Positions 32,912 through 44,300 of a stretch of DNA of 59,520 nucleotides are shown here, piece by piece. Under the pieces are notes generated by a model that worked only from the letters and a program-made list of their open reading frames with translations, made no database searches and was not told the origin of the DNA. How positions within the stretch are numbered: the first letter of the stretch is position 1; each line of letters starts with the position of its first letter. The position numbers were made by a program, and so were the translations under genes. The stretch is from DATBLQ01 sp036555325. GTDB lineage: Bacteria > Pseudomonadota > Alphaproteobacteria > Rhizobiales > Aestuariivirgaceae. Location: the NCBI GenBank assembly GCA_036555325.1, contig DATBLQ010000008.1, forward strand, positions 1 to 59,520. The letters run 5' to 3'.

Positions 32912-34933
32912 CTAGACATGGTCTCTCGGAATTTCCAGGGACCAGCTTCGGGCGAATGCTCGCTCTTCTTTTTCATAAGCGGTCAAGCTCGCGCGCACCA
33001 CAAAATGTGTTCGAGTTGACCACATGACGATGCGCGTTTCGCTTGAGACCTTCCAGTCGTCGCGTGAATATTGCCTTTTCGATCGAATGTCCGCTCGCGC
33101 GCTCAAGGGATCGTCCGGCTTGATACTGTAACGGCTCTCGCGCCATCCGCCGGCGACCAGCCCATGCCCCTCGTAGCGGCGCACCCCCTCGTTTTCGATG
33201 CGCCTTACCGTCGTCACATCCGTATAGAGGTCATGGCAAATCGTCCAAGCGTTCTTTTCGCCTTCGAGCATGTTGGGCTCAAGCGGCGGAGCATGCTCAG
33301 GCCGCGGGAAATCCGGTAGCGTCTTATCCGCCTCCCGGGGTTGTCTTGTGGGGAGTGATAAACGGCACTCGCCTAGATCGAACTTGAGGGCGGCAGCACA
33401 GGGCGATGACCAAGCGATCGGCCAATAGGAGGTTGAGAGAGCGACACGAATCCGGTTTCCCGTCGCAAACCGATGCGCAATTCCGTTCAATTGCAGCTTA
33501 ACCTTGGTCGGAACTCCGGGCGTAAGCGCTACAGGCTTTTCGTGCCCGCCGCGGTGGGTGAGGTTGAGCATTCCATAGCTGATGCGCGTAACGCTTCCGT
33601 CCGCCAATATTTCACACAAGGTAGCGGCGATCAGCGCCTGGGGCTGGTCGGCGCTCAATTTGAGGTCGAGCATGGGAAAGCCCAGAATCTCGATGTCCCG
33701 TTCCAACGGCTGCGAGTCGAATAGAAGTTGACCCCCCTCCTCCAACCGCTGATCCTGCGGCTGATCCGGGGTAACTCCATAGGGGCACCATCGCCCTGCC
33801 GCCAAGCCAACGGTCTGGCGGGGATGAAGAATCAACGAAGCTTGCGAGGCCGCTTCGTCGGTTTCCAGCAATGTATTCACTCCCAGATGCAGCTGCTTAC
33901 GCTCAGGATGAGCGGGAGGCCATGCTTGTTCGGCAATCCACCGTCCGGGTCGGTTGTCGTAGTAGGGCCGTGGCGGAAAAGGCTCCTGCATCCATACCCT
34001 GAACATTGGCTCCTCCATGATGCCGGTGTTCTTGCCTTTGAGCCATTGATCCCACCATCGAATGCATTCCTGGAGAAAGCCAATCTGGGGGCCGGGCTTG
34101 GCCACATGGGGATACTTGTGAGCCCATGGTCCTATGAGCCCCTTTCGAGGGCATTTGAGGCATTCGAGCAGCCGGAATACCGCATTCGAATATCCATCCG
34201 CCCAGCCGCCCACGGCATAGACCGGACATTCGATGGCGGAAAAGTCCTCGCAAACTGATCCGTGCGTGTAGAATTCATCCCGTCGCTGGTGTTTAAGCCA
34301 GTCCTCGAGCCAGAAGGTGCTGCCATCGAGGCGCTGCAGCCACATGTCCCGCCATTTCTCGCCGACCAGCAGTGGGTCCGGGGGCGCTGTGTTGAGCGAG
34401 AACATAGTTGAGTACCAAGACAGCTTGTCGAGCAGCAAGCAGCCACCCATGAAATGGATGTCGTCGGCATAACGGTCGTCCGTCGAGCAGATCGAAATGA
34501 CGGCCTTGAGCGCCGGATGGCGCCTTGCCGCGACCTGTAGACCATTGAATCCACCCCAGGAGATACCAATCATCCCCACAGCACCCGAACACCACGGCTG
34601 CGCTATGAGCCAATCGAGAACTTCAAGCGCATCGTCTTGCTCCTGCTTGAGATATTCCCCGCGCAGCACCCCTTCCGAATCCCCCGACCCTCGGATGTCG
34701 ACGCGCACGCCGGCATAGCCGTGGCCGGCAAAATACGGATGATTGAGCGCATCGCGATCGGTCGTTCGGTCGCGTTTGCGGTAGGGCAAATATTCAAGAA
34801 TGGCCGGAACCGGAGTTTGCTCGGCGTCGGCGGGCAACCAGATGCGCGCGGCAAGCTTCGTTCCGTCGGAAAGCGGAATGAAGACGTTTTCGATTTCGGC
34901 AATCTGGTTGAAAACTCGTGTGAGCGTTTGCAT
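32912..34933 (-). CDS. CocE/NonD family hydrolase (X-Pro dipeptidyl-peptidase S15 type)
   Basis: 673 residues. N-terminal alpha/beta-hydrolase domain with nucleophile Ser125 in MIGISWGGFNG and the oxyanion-side segment RVDIRGSGDSEG; an inserted helical cap (about 190-260), then a C-terminal jelly-roll domain (from about 390; MLDLKLSADQPQALIAATLC) as in cocaine esterase and glutaryl-7-ACA acylases. Members hydrolyse esters, amides or dipeptides; no substrate can be named. No signal peptide, so cytoplasmic. It is monocistronic as far as can be seen. Confidence 0.88.
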   Translation of the reverse strand: MQTLTRVFNQIAEIENVFIPLSDGTKLAARIWLPADAEQTPVPAILEYLPYRKRDRTTDRDALNHPYFAGHGYAGVRVDIRGSGDSEGVLRGEYLKQEQDDALEVLDWLIAQPWCSGAVGMIGISWGGFNGLQVAARRHPALKAVISICSTDDRYADDIHFMGGCLLLDKLSWYSTMFSLNTAPPDPLLVGEKWRDMWLQRLDGSTFWLEDWLKHQRRDEFYTHGSVCEDFSAIECPVYAVGGWADGYSNAVFRLLECLKCPRKGLIGPWAHKYPHVAKPGPQIGFLQECIRWWDQWLKGKNTGIMEEPMFRVWMQEPFPPRPYYDNRPGRWIAEQAWPPAHPERKQLHLGVNTLLETDEAASQASLILHPRQTVGLAAGRWCPYGVTPDQPQDQRLEEGGQLLFDSQPLERDIEILGFPMLDLKLSADQPQALIAATLCEILADGSVTRISYGMLNLTHRGGHEKPVALTPGVPTKVKLQLNGIAHRFATGNRIRVALSTSYWPIAWSSPCAAALKFDLGECRLSLPTRQPREADKTLPDFPRPEHAPPLEPNMLEGEKNAWTICHDLYTDVTTVRRIENEGVRRYEGHGLVAGGWRESRYSIKPDDPLSARADIRSKRQYSRDDWKVSSETRIVMWSTRTHFVVRASLTAYEKEERAFARSWSLEIPRDHV

Positions 34934-35045
34934 TATCTTTCTTTGCGGTGCAGTCCAAGCACCAGTTCGAAGATAGAATCCTTCGCTGCGTCAGGGTAGA
35001 TATGCTACCTTCATCGATACCGGGGATACCTAAGGGAGGGGCTAC

Positions 35046-35399
35046 ATGGCAAAGGCAAAGCAAATTACCATTTCCGTTGCCAATCGGCCGGGTGCCGTGG
35101 CTGAGGCAATCCGAGCATTGGCAAACTCCAAGGTAAACATCCTTTCGGTGCTCGGGTGGAATCCTTCCGGTGCGCTGCAGCTTGTTTTCGACAACCCGCG
35201 GGCAGCCAAAAAGGCCCTGGACGGTGCGAACATCCAATACACGGAATCCTCCGCCGAGGTTGTCGAACTGCCGAACAAGCCAGGGGTTTTGCTCAAATAT
35301 TTGGACAAACTCGCAAGCAAGGGTGTGAATCTCGGTTCGCTCAACGCCACCACGAGCAAGAAGGCCACCAAGGCGGTGGTGGTGTGGACGGTCGCCTAG
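35046..35399 (+). CDS. Tandem ACT-domain protein
   Basis: 117 residues with a good ribosome site (GGGAGGGG). Two ACT-like units are seen: ITISVANRPGAVAEAIRALA at residues 7-26 and VVELPNKPGVLLKYLDKLAS at about 72-91, each with the N/K-R/K-P-G turn of ligand-binding ACT domains. ACT domains sense amino acids, usually at the interface of dimers. With no catalytic domain it is probably a free-standing sensor; its target is not evident from the neighbours. Confidence 0.75.
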   Translation: MAKAKQITISVANRPGAVAEAIRALANSKVNILSVLGWNPSGALQLVFDNPRAAKKALDGANIQYTESSAEVVELPNKPGVLLKYLDKLASKGVNLGSLNATTSKKATKAVVVWTVA

Positions 35400-35418
35400 T
35401 CTCCCCGTCCAGCGAGCC

Positions 35419-37833
35419 TCAACCTTTGAGAGTGCCGTAGACCGCAGGCGCGAAGGAGTCGACCTGTATGGCCATCTCCTGCGCCTTCGCCGCGAGGCTC
35501 ATGCGCCTTCCTTCGTCAGCGTCAAGTATGCCCTGGCTCGTGGCGCGCTCCGGTAGGGTTCCAATGGGTTCGCGGGCAAGCACTCCCCGGCTGATCGCCT
35601 CTTGCGTTTTCCTCTGGGCGCCGCGCGCAGAAACAACAAGCTCCAAGGCCGCTTCCAAACGGCCCAGCCCGTCTTCGTCCCCGTCGGGTACGAAGATGTC
35701 CTGGGTCAGTCGTTTGCGCATCTCGCCTCCATCGAGGATGCTGCGTCCAACTTCTGCTGCAAGGCTATCCCGCGGCGGCTGCAAGCGCGCGCCCAGTGGA
35801 AACACCAATATCCGAAGCACCGCGGCGGCCGTTCTGTTTGGCAGGTTGTTGATCACCCCGCACAGTGCCTCTTGAATCGTCCACAAAGCCAGATCGCAAG
35901 ACCAGCGCAACAGCGGCAGCTCGCTTGCCGGTCCGTCTGCATCATGGAACCGCTTGATTGCCGCCGACGCCAGATACATCCACGCCAGCGCATCTGCCAT
36001 GCGGCCAGTGATCTTTTCCTGCCGCTTTAGCGATGCGCCGAGGGTGGCGAGCGCAACGTCGGTAACCAGTGCGAAGCTGGCGCTGAATCGCGTGAGACGA
36101 CGCAGGTAGAAGCCCTTCCAGCCTTGCCCAGGAACAGTCGTCGGCACGCCTAGGGCCAGCACCAGCGACCGCAATGCATTTCTGCAGACGAAGCCAAAAT
36201 GCTGGAACAGTGCTTTGTCGAAGCGGACACCATCCTTTGCTTCGATCGAGCTGATCTCCTCGCGCACAAAGGGATGACATCTGATCGAACCCTGGCCGAA
36301 GATGATCAATGACCGGGTTAGGATATTTGCGCCCTCAACCGTGATGGCAATGGGAGCCGCGACATAGACGCGTGACAGAAGATTGCGCGGGCCGCGGCAG
36401 AGCGCAGCACCCGCCATGATGTCCATGGCATCCGACAGGCAACTGCGCATGGCATCTGTGAGATACGCCTTGGCGACGCCCGAAACAACCGCCGGCCTTT
36501 CGCCTGCATCTACTGCGCCGCATGTCAACACGCGTGCCGCATCCATGAGATAGGAGTAGCCGGCAATTCGGGTAAGCCGTTCCTCGACCCCCTCGAACCG
36601 GCCGATCGGAAGGTTGAACTGCTCGCGAATGGACGCATAGGCGCCGGTCATGCGCGTTACCATTTGGATAGCAGCGACGGAAAGGGCGGGAAGCGAAATG
36701 GAACGGCCTGCGGCCAGGCATTCCATCAACATGCGCCAACCCCGACCTATCCCCTCTTTTCCCCCGATTACATAGTCGAGGGGCACGAATATATTGACGC
36801 CCGTTATCGGGCCGTTCGGGAACGGCACTCCCATCGGATCGTGGCGCTCACCGATCAGAAGTCCCGGCGTATTTCGCGGGATCAAAGCGCAGGTTATTCC
36901 CAGGTCTTTTCTTTCACCGAGCAGTCCATCCGGGTCTTTCATGGCAAATGCCAGCCCGATGACCGTTGCCAGGGGTGCTAAGGTTATATACCGCTTGCTG
37001 AGGTTGATGCTGATCCCGATTATCTCTCGGCCCTCGTACACGCCTCGCGAAACCACGCCAAGGCTTCGGCTTGAGGCCGCATCACTGCCAGCGTGGGGCT
37101 CGGTTAGCGCAAAGCAGGGAATTTCCTCTCCTGATGCCAGTCGCGGTAGATAGTACTCTTTCTGCTTGTCGGTTCCGTAATGCAGCAGCAACTCGGCCGG
37201 GCCGAGCGAGTTGGGCACCATCAGAGTGCAGGCAACCGGAATGCTGCGGCTTGCAACTTTTGTCACCACGGCCGAATGGGCGATGGCGGAAAAGCCGAGG
37301 CCGCCATATTTCTCCGGAATGATCATTCCAAAGAAGCGTTTCTGCTTCAGAAAATCCCAGACGTGCGGCGGCAGTTCCCGTTCCTGACTGATCTGCCAGT
37401 CGTCGACTTTTCGGCAGAGTTCCTCAACCGGCCCATCAAGAAATTCCTGCTCGCGTTTTGACAGCGGGCGCACCTTGAAATCCAGGAGCTTGGTCCACTC
37501 GGGCCTTCCGGAAAACAAATCAGCGTCCCACCAGACCGTGCCAGCCTCGATCGCCGTTCGTTCGGTATCACTCATGCGGGGCATGAGAGGGCGCAAGAGG
37601 GCCATCAAACGATTTGAAATCAACGTTCGGCGCAATGCCGGAATTCCGAATACAAGCACCAATGCGATAAAAATTGCCACGACCACTAAGACGCCAACTG
37701 ACGTCTCCGTTTCGCTGATGCGCCAACTTACCAGTCCCAGGCCGGCTGCCGATGACCACGCCCAATATCCATGCCCTCTATAGAGAAGGAACAGAAATGC
37801 GGCAGCAGCCGCAATTACCAAGGCTATGGTCAT
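35419..37833 (-). CDS. fadE: Acyl-CoA dehydrogenase, FadE type
   Basis: 804 residues. FAD enzyme for the first oxidation step of long-chain acyl-CoA. Residues 1-65 hold two membrane helices (IALVIAAAAAFLFLLY, VGVLVVVAIFIALVLVFGI) as in E. coli FadE. Core motifs include IIPEKYGGLGFSAIAHS and CFALTEPHAGSDAAS (FAD/substrate), then the C-terminal FadE-specific DUF1974 region. Fourth gene of the fatty-acid operon, only 3 bp after fadJ. Confidence 0.92.
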   Translation of the reverse strand: MTIALVIAAAAAFLFLLYRGHGYWAWSSAAGLGLVSWRISETETSVGVLVVVAIFIALVLVFGIPALRRTLISNRLMALLRPLMPRMSDTERTAIEAGTVWWDADLFSGRPEWTKLLDFKVRPLSKREQEFLDGPVEELCRKVDDWQISQERELPPHVWDFLKQKRFFGMIIPEKYGGLGFSAIAHSAVVTKVASRSIPVACTLMVPNSLGPAELLLHYGTDKQKEYYLPRLASGEEIPCFALTEPHAGSDAASSRSLGVVSRGVYEGREIIGISINLSKRYITLAPLATVIGLAFAMKDPDGLLGERKDLGITCALIPRNTPGLLIGERHDPMGVPFPNGPITGVNIFVPLDYVIGGKEGIGRGWRMLMECLAAGRSISLPALSVAAIQMVTRMTGAYASIREQFNLPIGRFEGVEERLTRIAGYSYLMDAARVLTCGAVDAGERPAVVSGVAKAYLTDAMRSCLSDAMDIMAGAALCRGPRNLLSRVYVAAPIAITVEGANILTRSLIIFGQGSIRCHPFVREEISSIEAKDGVRFDKALFQHFGFVCRNALRSLVLALGVPTTVPGQGWKGFYLRRLTRFSASFALVTDVALATLGASLKRQEKITGRMADALAWMYLASAAIKRFHDADGPASELPLLRWSCDLALWTIQEALCGVINNLPNRTAAAVLRILVFPLGARLQPPRDSLAAEVGRSILDGGEMRKRLTQDIFVPDGDEDGLGRLEAALELVVSARGAQRKTQEAISRGVLAREPIGTLPERATSQGILDADEGRRMSLAAKAQEMAIQVDSFAPAVYGTLKG

Positions 37834-37836
37834 TGC

Positions 37837-40164
37837 TCAGTTCCTAAGTGGCTTTCCCGTCTTCAGCATGTGGGCGACTCGCGCGATGCTTGCCGGCGTC
37901 CGGGCCAAAGCCAGAAACGCTTGCGCCTCCAAGGAGAGCAAATCGTCCTCGCTGACGGTTTCCGTGATGTCCGTATCTCCGCCGCTCACGACTCTCGCCA
38001 ACTGCTTGCCCACGACCAAATCGTGGCGGGTTGCCTTCCCGGTCCGCCGATAACCCTGAAGCGCCAGGGCCAAGGCGGCAAACGCGGTTTTCCCTGGCAG
38101 CGAAACAAGCCTCGTTTCCTGTGGAACGTAGTCCTTGGCCAGGGTCAGGGCTTTTTGCTTGGCATCGGCGAGGAGCCGGTCCCGGTTCATCGTAACGCCG
38201 TCGCTTGACCGAAGGAATAGAAAGTCCTTCGCCTGTTCAGCTGAAGTCGCAACGCTCGCCAAGCCGATTGTCTCGAATGTTTTTATGACGGGCGGCATCG
38301 GGCCAAACGGGGGTTGCCTGTGACCGATCCGGCGGAACAACAGTTCCTTGCAGCCGCCCCAGGCAGGCACGATGCCCACACCGGCCTCAACGAGACCGGC
38401 ATAGGTTTCCGCATGCGCCTGGACGGCGTCGCTATGCAGCAGGATTTCGCAGCCTCCGCCAAGCGTCATGCCCGCAGGCGCCGCAACAACGGGAAATGGT
38501 GCATACTTCATCCGCTTGAAGACACGCTGACCGTGGCGAATGAGCGCGCGTGCCAGGAACCATGCGCGCAGTTTCATGACCAGCCACAGGAGCCCAATGT
38601 TGGCGCCAACCGAAAAATTGCTCCCTTCGTTGTAGATAACCAGCGCCCGATAGTGTTTCGCCACCAGGTCGATGGTCTTGTCGATCATTGCGAGCGACAG
38701 CGGGTTGAGCGAATTCATCTTGCTATGAAACTCCAGACAGACAACGCCGTCGCCGATATCCCACAGACTGGCCGAAGGATTGCGCCTTAAAGGACGCTGA
38801 TGTCGTTTGATGTCTGCCAGAAGCAGCGTGCCCTCGCGTCGGACGACATTAGCATAGCCGCCCTTCCGCATGAGGTATTGCAGCTGGCCGTTTTGGATCC
38901 GGTAGAAACTCCGACCTTCCGCCTCAGTCAAGAACTTGGGTACCTCCATGCCCGACTGGCGAAGTTTGTGAATGAACCAGTCGACGCCGATGTCGTCGAT
39001 CATCTCGAAAGGCCCACGCTTCCAGTTGTAGCCGAGTCGCATGGCCTCATCGACCGCAACAATATCGTCCGCGATTTCCGGCACCAGGTGCGCTGCATAT
39101 GTGAGTGTGCGCGACAGCACCCACCAGGCGTAGCGTCCCCCCTTGTCCGGATGTTCAAGCAACGCGCGCAACCCGCCGCGACGAGATCGGGTCACGCTGC
39201 CCAATGCCGGTCTTCGGGTGGCGCGATAATTGCCAGACATCAGATCAAGCGCCTCTTTGATTTTTTCCGCCGCATCCGGCTTTAGACGATAGAAACCGCC
39301 CTTTCCCTTGCGGCCGGTATAGCCCGCTGCAATCATCCCTTTGATGAGAGGCGGATCGCGATGTATCGCGTGGAACGGATCGTCTTCGGCAAGCGAATTT
39401 GCCATGTTCTCCAGTATGGGCGGCATCAGATCGAGTCCGACCATGTCTAACAGGCCGAACACGCCGGTCTTCGGCACTCCCATCGGAGGACCAAGGACTG
39501 CGTCCGCTTCCTCGACGGTGAGCCCCGCCTCCATTGCCTGCAGCACGGCGCACTGAATCCAATAGATTCCAATGCGATTGGCGATGAATCCGGGCGTGTC
39601 CTTGCAACGTGTCGGTGTCTTTCCAAGCTGCACGTCGGCGAAGGTCTCAATCGCCTGCAGCGCACGAGCCCGAGTTGCTGGTCCCGGAACTACTTCGAGA
39701 AGGCGTTGATAGCGGGGCGGATTGAAAAAATGCGTGATTAGAAAGTCGCCGGCGAAGCTCTCCGGCATCCCCTCGATGAGAGCAGAGAGACGGATGGTGG
39801 AGGTGTTCGAGGAAACGATCGAGTTCGGCCGCCGCGCCTCGTCTATTTTTTTGTAGAGCGCTCGTTTGGCGTCCAGTCGCTCTATGATCGCCTCGACAAT
39901 CCAATCGCAGTTCGCCAACTGACTGAGATCGTCGTCGATATTACAGGCCCTGATCAACGCCGAATTGCGGCTGTGCATGAGCGGCGCAGGATCGGTCTTC
40001 AATAGCCGCTCGATCGCTTTGGCGGCAATGGCACTGCGCTGGGGACCATCGGCTGTGGCAATGTCGAAGAGCAGAACGGGTACACCTGCGTTCGCCACTT
40101 GCGCGGCAATGCCTGCACCCATTACACCCGCGCCAAACACTGCGACCTTGCGGATCGCCTCCAT
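37837..40164 (-). CDS. fadJ: 3-Hydroxyacyl-CoA dehydrogenase / enoyl-CoA hydratase, FadJ/FadB-like
   Basis: 775 residues. The order is dehydrogenase first: NAD-binding VAVFGAGVMGAGIAAQVANA at residues 7-26, catalytic His in FLITHFFNPPRY, the C-terminal dehydrogenase domains (CKDTPGFIANRIG; DEAMRLGYNWKRGPFEMIDD) to about residue 410. An enoyl-CoA hydratase/isomerase domain follows at the C-terminus (VCLEFHSKMNSLNPLSLAMI; PAGMTLGGGCEILLHSD). This order is reversed relative to E. coli FadB/FadJ and is typical of the alphaproteobacterial form. Start overlaps the fadA stop by 1 bp. The catalytic Glu pair of the hydratase domain was not verified. Confidence 0.9.
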   Translation of the reverse strand: MEAIRKVAVFGAGVMGAGIAAQVANAGVPVLLFDIATADGPQRSAIAAKAIERLLKTDPAPLMHSRNSALIRACNIDDDLSQLANCDWIVEAIIERLDAKRALYKKIDEARRPNSIVSSNTSTIRLSALIEGMPESFAGDFLITHFFNPPRYQRLLEVVPGPATRARALQAIETFADVQLGKTPTRCKDTPGFIANRIGIYWIQCAVLQAMEAGLTVEEADAVLGPPMGVPKTGVFGLLDMVGLDLMPPILENMANSLAEDDPFHAIHRDPPLIKGMIAAGYTGRKGKGGFYRLKPDAAEKIKEALDLMSGNYRATRRPALGSVTRSRRGGLRALLEHPDKGGRYAWWVLSRTLTYAAHLVPEIADDIVAVDEAMRLGYNWKRGPFEMIDDIGVDWFIHKLRQSGMEVPKFLTEAEGRSFYRIQNGQLQYLMRKGGYANVVRREGTLLLADIKRHQRPLRRNPSASLWDIGDGVVCLEFHSKMNSLNPLSLAMIDKTIDLVAKHYRALVIYNEGSNFSVGANIGLLWLVMKLRAWFLARALIRHGQRVFKRMKYAPFPVVAAPAGMTLGGGCEILLHSDAVQAHAETYAGLVEAGVGIVPAWGGCKELLFRRIGHRQPPFGPMPPVIKTFETIGLASVATSAEQAKDFLFLRSSDGVTMNRDRLLADAKQKALTLAKDYVPQETRLVSLPGKTAFAALALALQGYRRTGKATRHDLVVGKQLARVVSGGDTDITETVSEDDLLSLEAQAFLALARTPASIARVAHMLKTGKPLRN

Positions 40165-41300
40165 TATGCCGCCTCAAGTACCGTCGCAATCCCCTGCCCG
40201 CCGCCTATGCACTGAGTAGCGAGTGCAAACGTCCCTTTTTGGCGTTTCAGGAGGCTTGCCGCCTTTCCAGTTATACGGGCACCACTCGCCCCCAGAGGAT
40301 GGCCAAGCGCGATGGCCCCTCCGTCGATGTTCACCCGCTCCTCCTTCAACCCGAGATCGCGCAGCACTGCAAGACATTGCGAAGCAAAAGCCTCGTTCAC
40401 TTCGGCAACATCGATATCTGCGACAGTAAGGCCCGCCCGCTGCAAGGCCTTTTTAGACGCCGGCACCGGCCCCATTCCCATGATCTCTGGATCGCATCCC
40501 GCAACGGCGATGCTGCGAATCAACGCAAGTGGTTTAAGGCCAGCTGATTTGGCGTAATCTTCGCTGCATATCAAGGTTGCCGCCGCCCCGTCGGTAAGCG
40601 GCGAAGATGTTCCCGCGGTCACCGTGCCCTGCTCATCGAAAGCCGGCTTGAGGCCTGCCAGATCCTTCGCCGTGGTTCCTGGCCGGACACATCCGTCGAT
40701 GCTCACGGTGCTGCCGTTGGCTTCAATCGGTATGATCTCCTCGGTGAACCGGCCCTCGACCTGCGCCCTTGCGGCACGTTTTTGCGATTCGACGGCAAAC
40801 GCCTCCTGTTGGTCGCGGGTGATCTGATACCTCGTCGCTACGTTTTCGGCAGTCTCCCCCATGGACATATAGGCTTGCGGATAGCGCTCGCAGAGACCTG
40901 GATGCGGCATTGGGTTGAAGCCCATCATGGGCACCCTGGTCATCGACTCTACTCCGGCGCAGATAAACGCATCTCCCGCATTCATCTGAATCGCTCCCGC
41001 CGCCATATGGATGGCATACATCGATGAGCCGCAAAAACGATTGATCGTCGCGCCCGCAACCGAAATGGGCAAACCTGCCTGGAACACAACGAGCCGCGCC
41101 ATGTTGAGGCCCTGCTCGCCCTCTGGAAAGGCACAGCCCAAAATTAGATCCTCAATGTCACCGGCATTGAGTCCCGTTCTTTCCATAAGCCCTCTGATCA
41201 CCTGCGCAACAAGTTCATCCGGGCGGACCGCGCGCAATTCACCTTTGGTTGCCGGCGTAAAGGGCGAACGAACATATTCGGCCACCACCACCTTCTTCAT
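40164..41300 (-). CDS. fadA: Acetyl-CoA acyltransferase (thiolase)
   Basis: 378 residues. Cleaves 3-ketoacyl-CoA with CoA in the last step of beta-oxidation. Nucleophile Cys90 in TINRFCGSSMYAI, and the second active set GGAIALGHPLGASGARI and CIGGGQGIA, are intact. Second gene of the operon: 20 bp after the trifunctional gene, 1-bp overlap with fadJ. Its partner is most likely FadJ in a multienzyme complex, as in other bacteria. Confidence 0.94.
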   Translation of the reverse strand: MKKVVVAEYVRSPFTPATKGELRAVRPDELVAQVIRGLMERTGLNAGDIEDLILGCAFPEGEQGLNMARLVVFQAGLPISVAGATINRFCGSSMYAIHMAAGAIQMNAGDAFICAGVESMTRVPMMGFNPMPHPGLCERYPQAYMSMGETAENVATRYQITRDQQEAFAVESQKRAARAQVEGRFTEEIIPIEANGSTVSIDGCVRPGTTAKDLAGLKPAFDEQGTVTAGTSSPLTDGAAATLICSEDYAKSAGLKPLALIRSIAVAGCDPEIMGMGPVPASKKALQRAGLTVADIDVAEVNEAFASQCLAVLRDLGLKEERVNIDGGAIALGHPLGASGARITGKAASLLKRQKGTFALATQCIGGGQGIATVLEAA

Positions 41301-41320
41301 CTGTCCCTCTTGTCTCCAGC

Positions 41321-44300
41321 CTAAGCTCCGGCTCTAAGCGCCGAGTCGGGTCCTGGTTTTACAGCCGCAACTTCAGACAGAAGAGCCTTCTTAGAAATCT
41401 TACCGATGATCGTTTTTGGCAGCTCTTCGCGGAATTCAATTTGCCGTGGGATCTGGAACGGCGCGAGCTTGTCCTTGCAGAAGTCGCGCAGCTCGGCGCT
41501 GGTAACTGTATTGCCTTGGCGGAGCTTGACGAACGCCTTGACGATCTCCCCGCGATGCGGATCGCTGACGCCACATACGGCCACCTCCTCGACTGCGGGA
41601 TGAGTATAGAGCACTTCCTCGACCTGGCGCGGATAGACATTGAAACCGCCACTGATGATGAGCTCCTTGATGCGGTCGACGATGAAAAGATAGCCCTCCT
41701 CGTCGATATATCCTGCATCGCCAGTGTGCAGCCGGCCGCCTCGAAACGTGTCGATGTTTTCCTTCGCTCGGTTGGCATAACCTGCCATGACCTGCGGCCC
41801 GGACACACAGATCTCGCCGCGCTCATTGATGCCGAGAAGACGATCCGGATTATCCATCGAGACGATTTCGATCACGGTGCCCGGCAGTGGCAATCCGACC
41901 GATCCTGGCTTTCCGCCGGTCAAGGGGTTGATGGTGCACACCGGACTGGCTTCGCTGAGCCCGTATCCTTCGATCAGCTTGCAGCCAGAAATCGCTTCGA
42001 AGCGTCGCTGGATTTCGCCGGACAGAGCAGCCCCTCCGGAAATGCAGATCTTGAGGCTCGACAGATCGTCCCTCTCGCTATCATAGGCAGCGATCATCGC
42101 GGAATACATCGTCGGCACACCTATTAAGATGGAGGGTTTTTCTCGAGCTATGATTTTTAGAACTTCTACTGTTTGAAACTTGGGCAGCAGGATCATCTCA
42201 GCGCCAATCGAAATGCTGAGGTTCATCACCGCCGTCATGCCGAAGGAATGAAACAAGGGGAGAACGGCAACCATTTTCTCCTCCCCGCGCCTTACCCCCG
42301 TTGCCCAAAGAGCGACCTGTGCCGCGTTCGCATAGAGATTGGCATGCGTGAGCTGTGCTGCCTTCGGAAAGCCAGTGGTGCCGCCCGTATATTGAAGGAC
42401 CGCAACATCCCGCACCGCATCTACCATGGGCGCGGTTATCTTGCCGTCGTTATCGATAAGACGATCAAAACGAATGTGCCTCTCATCGTCCACAATCGCC
42501 GCGACCTCTCCCCCTTTCAAAAAGCCAAATGCTACCTTTTCGGGAAAACGCAGCATGCCCTTCATCTGGCAGATGATCAGATTCTCGATCTGCCCATCCT
42601 TGCGCATGAACTCCGCCGCTTTTTCGTACAGTCCCTTGACATCAAGCGTAACGATAATGCGGCACCCGCAATCGGAAATCTGTCGCTCGATCTCTCCGAC
42701 TGAATAGAGCGGATTGATATTGACCACAATACCGCCGGCCTTGAGCACGCCGTAAAAGCAAATTACCGCATAGGGGCAGTTGGGCAGCATCAGCCCTACC
42801 TTGATTCCCTTACCCACGCCCAAGGCCTGGAAGCCCTTCGCCGCCCTATTCACCAGGCGCTGGACATCACGGTAGCGGTAGTGCTTGCCCCGGAAGCTCA
42901 TGCAAACCTTGTCAGAATAGGTTTTGACCGCATCTTCGAGCAATGCCGTGATGGGCTTTGGATCGATTGTGGTCTTCCACTCCACGCCCTTGGGATAGCT
43001 TTTTTCCCACGGATTTATGGTCCCCGCCTGCATCGCCTGGGGCGGACGCGTACGGCGAAATTGACGAAACAGGGATTCAACTGGCCGCGGCATGACTCCA
43101 TTGAGCTTGCCGGCACGGTACCGTTCGAAGACTGCAATGTTGCTTTCTGCTGCCAGCGTCGGATGAGTTTTCTTGGATTGAATGCCTGCAAGCGTTGTCG
43201 CAAAGCCGTCGACGGCGGAAATCACCGATGCTTGGCAGTTGCCAATGTCTTCATTCAAGATCCCATGCCGCCGCGACTGGATCATGTGCATCGACTTGTC
43301 GGCGTGCCCAATCTTCTCGTGGATCACCGCCGCACTGTCCGGGTCCACGATTGGATCATTGGTACCTTGAAAAATCCGAACCGGGCATTGGATCTCGTGC
43401 AGGCGCCTATCCAACTCGTCGGCCACGTGGCGCAGTTCAAACAAACCTCGTATTGGCACATTGCGATAATTGATCCGGGGATGCTCCGACTCGTAAGCCC
43501 GGAATGGCATCAGCCCTTCTTCCGAATAGGCCCATTCGGTCAGTTTGTTGATGCCGTGAATGAGAGGCACGAAAATCAGGTTCCGGCTTCTGAACTTGAG
43601 GGGTGGCGAAACCGCCACGACGCCCGCCAAATCCTTCGGCCTCTCGGCTGCCGCCAGCAGGGCCAGCGACGCGCCGGTGCCGAAACCAACAAGACAGGCC
43701 TTCCCGGCGAGATGAGTCATGATGTCGAGACCACGGCGCACCGACATGAGCCAGTCCTGCCAGCTCCGGTCTCGAAGGTCCCATGGCGAGGTCCCATGTC
43801 CCTTTAGACGGACACCGAGCACCGGATAACCGCGCTCGGCCAGTCGCCGACCTAGATCGCGCAGTTCTGCTGGCGAAGCGAGAAAGCCGTGCACCAGCAC
43901 CACCCCGAGACCCTTGCCCGCTTCCGATTCGAGCATGAAGGGTTCGCCGCTTTCGCTGGCCTTCTCCTGGCCGTTAATGGCTGCAAACTCTGGGCGCCCA
44001 TACGTTTCCTTTGCCAATGCAAAGGCGCGTAGCTCATCGTCGAACAACAGCCGCGCCAAGGTGCGCCCTCTTTCCGCTGTGTCGTCGTCGATCACGCTGT
44101 CGATCGTGCGGCACGCCGCAGCGAGAGGCGCAATCTCATTGGCATAGACCTGAACGATGTTCTCCAGTCGCGGATCTCGGCTGCCATTGTGCTGTTTAAG
44201 GCCCGGCAAGAACCGGTAATGGCCGGAGACTCGTTCAATGAGGCGCGACGAAATGGCTGTTTCGAAAAACTGCCTTACGTGGGGGTTCGTACCGTTATGT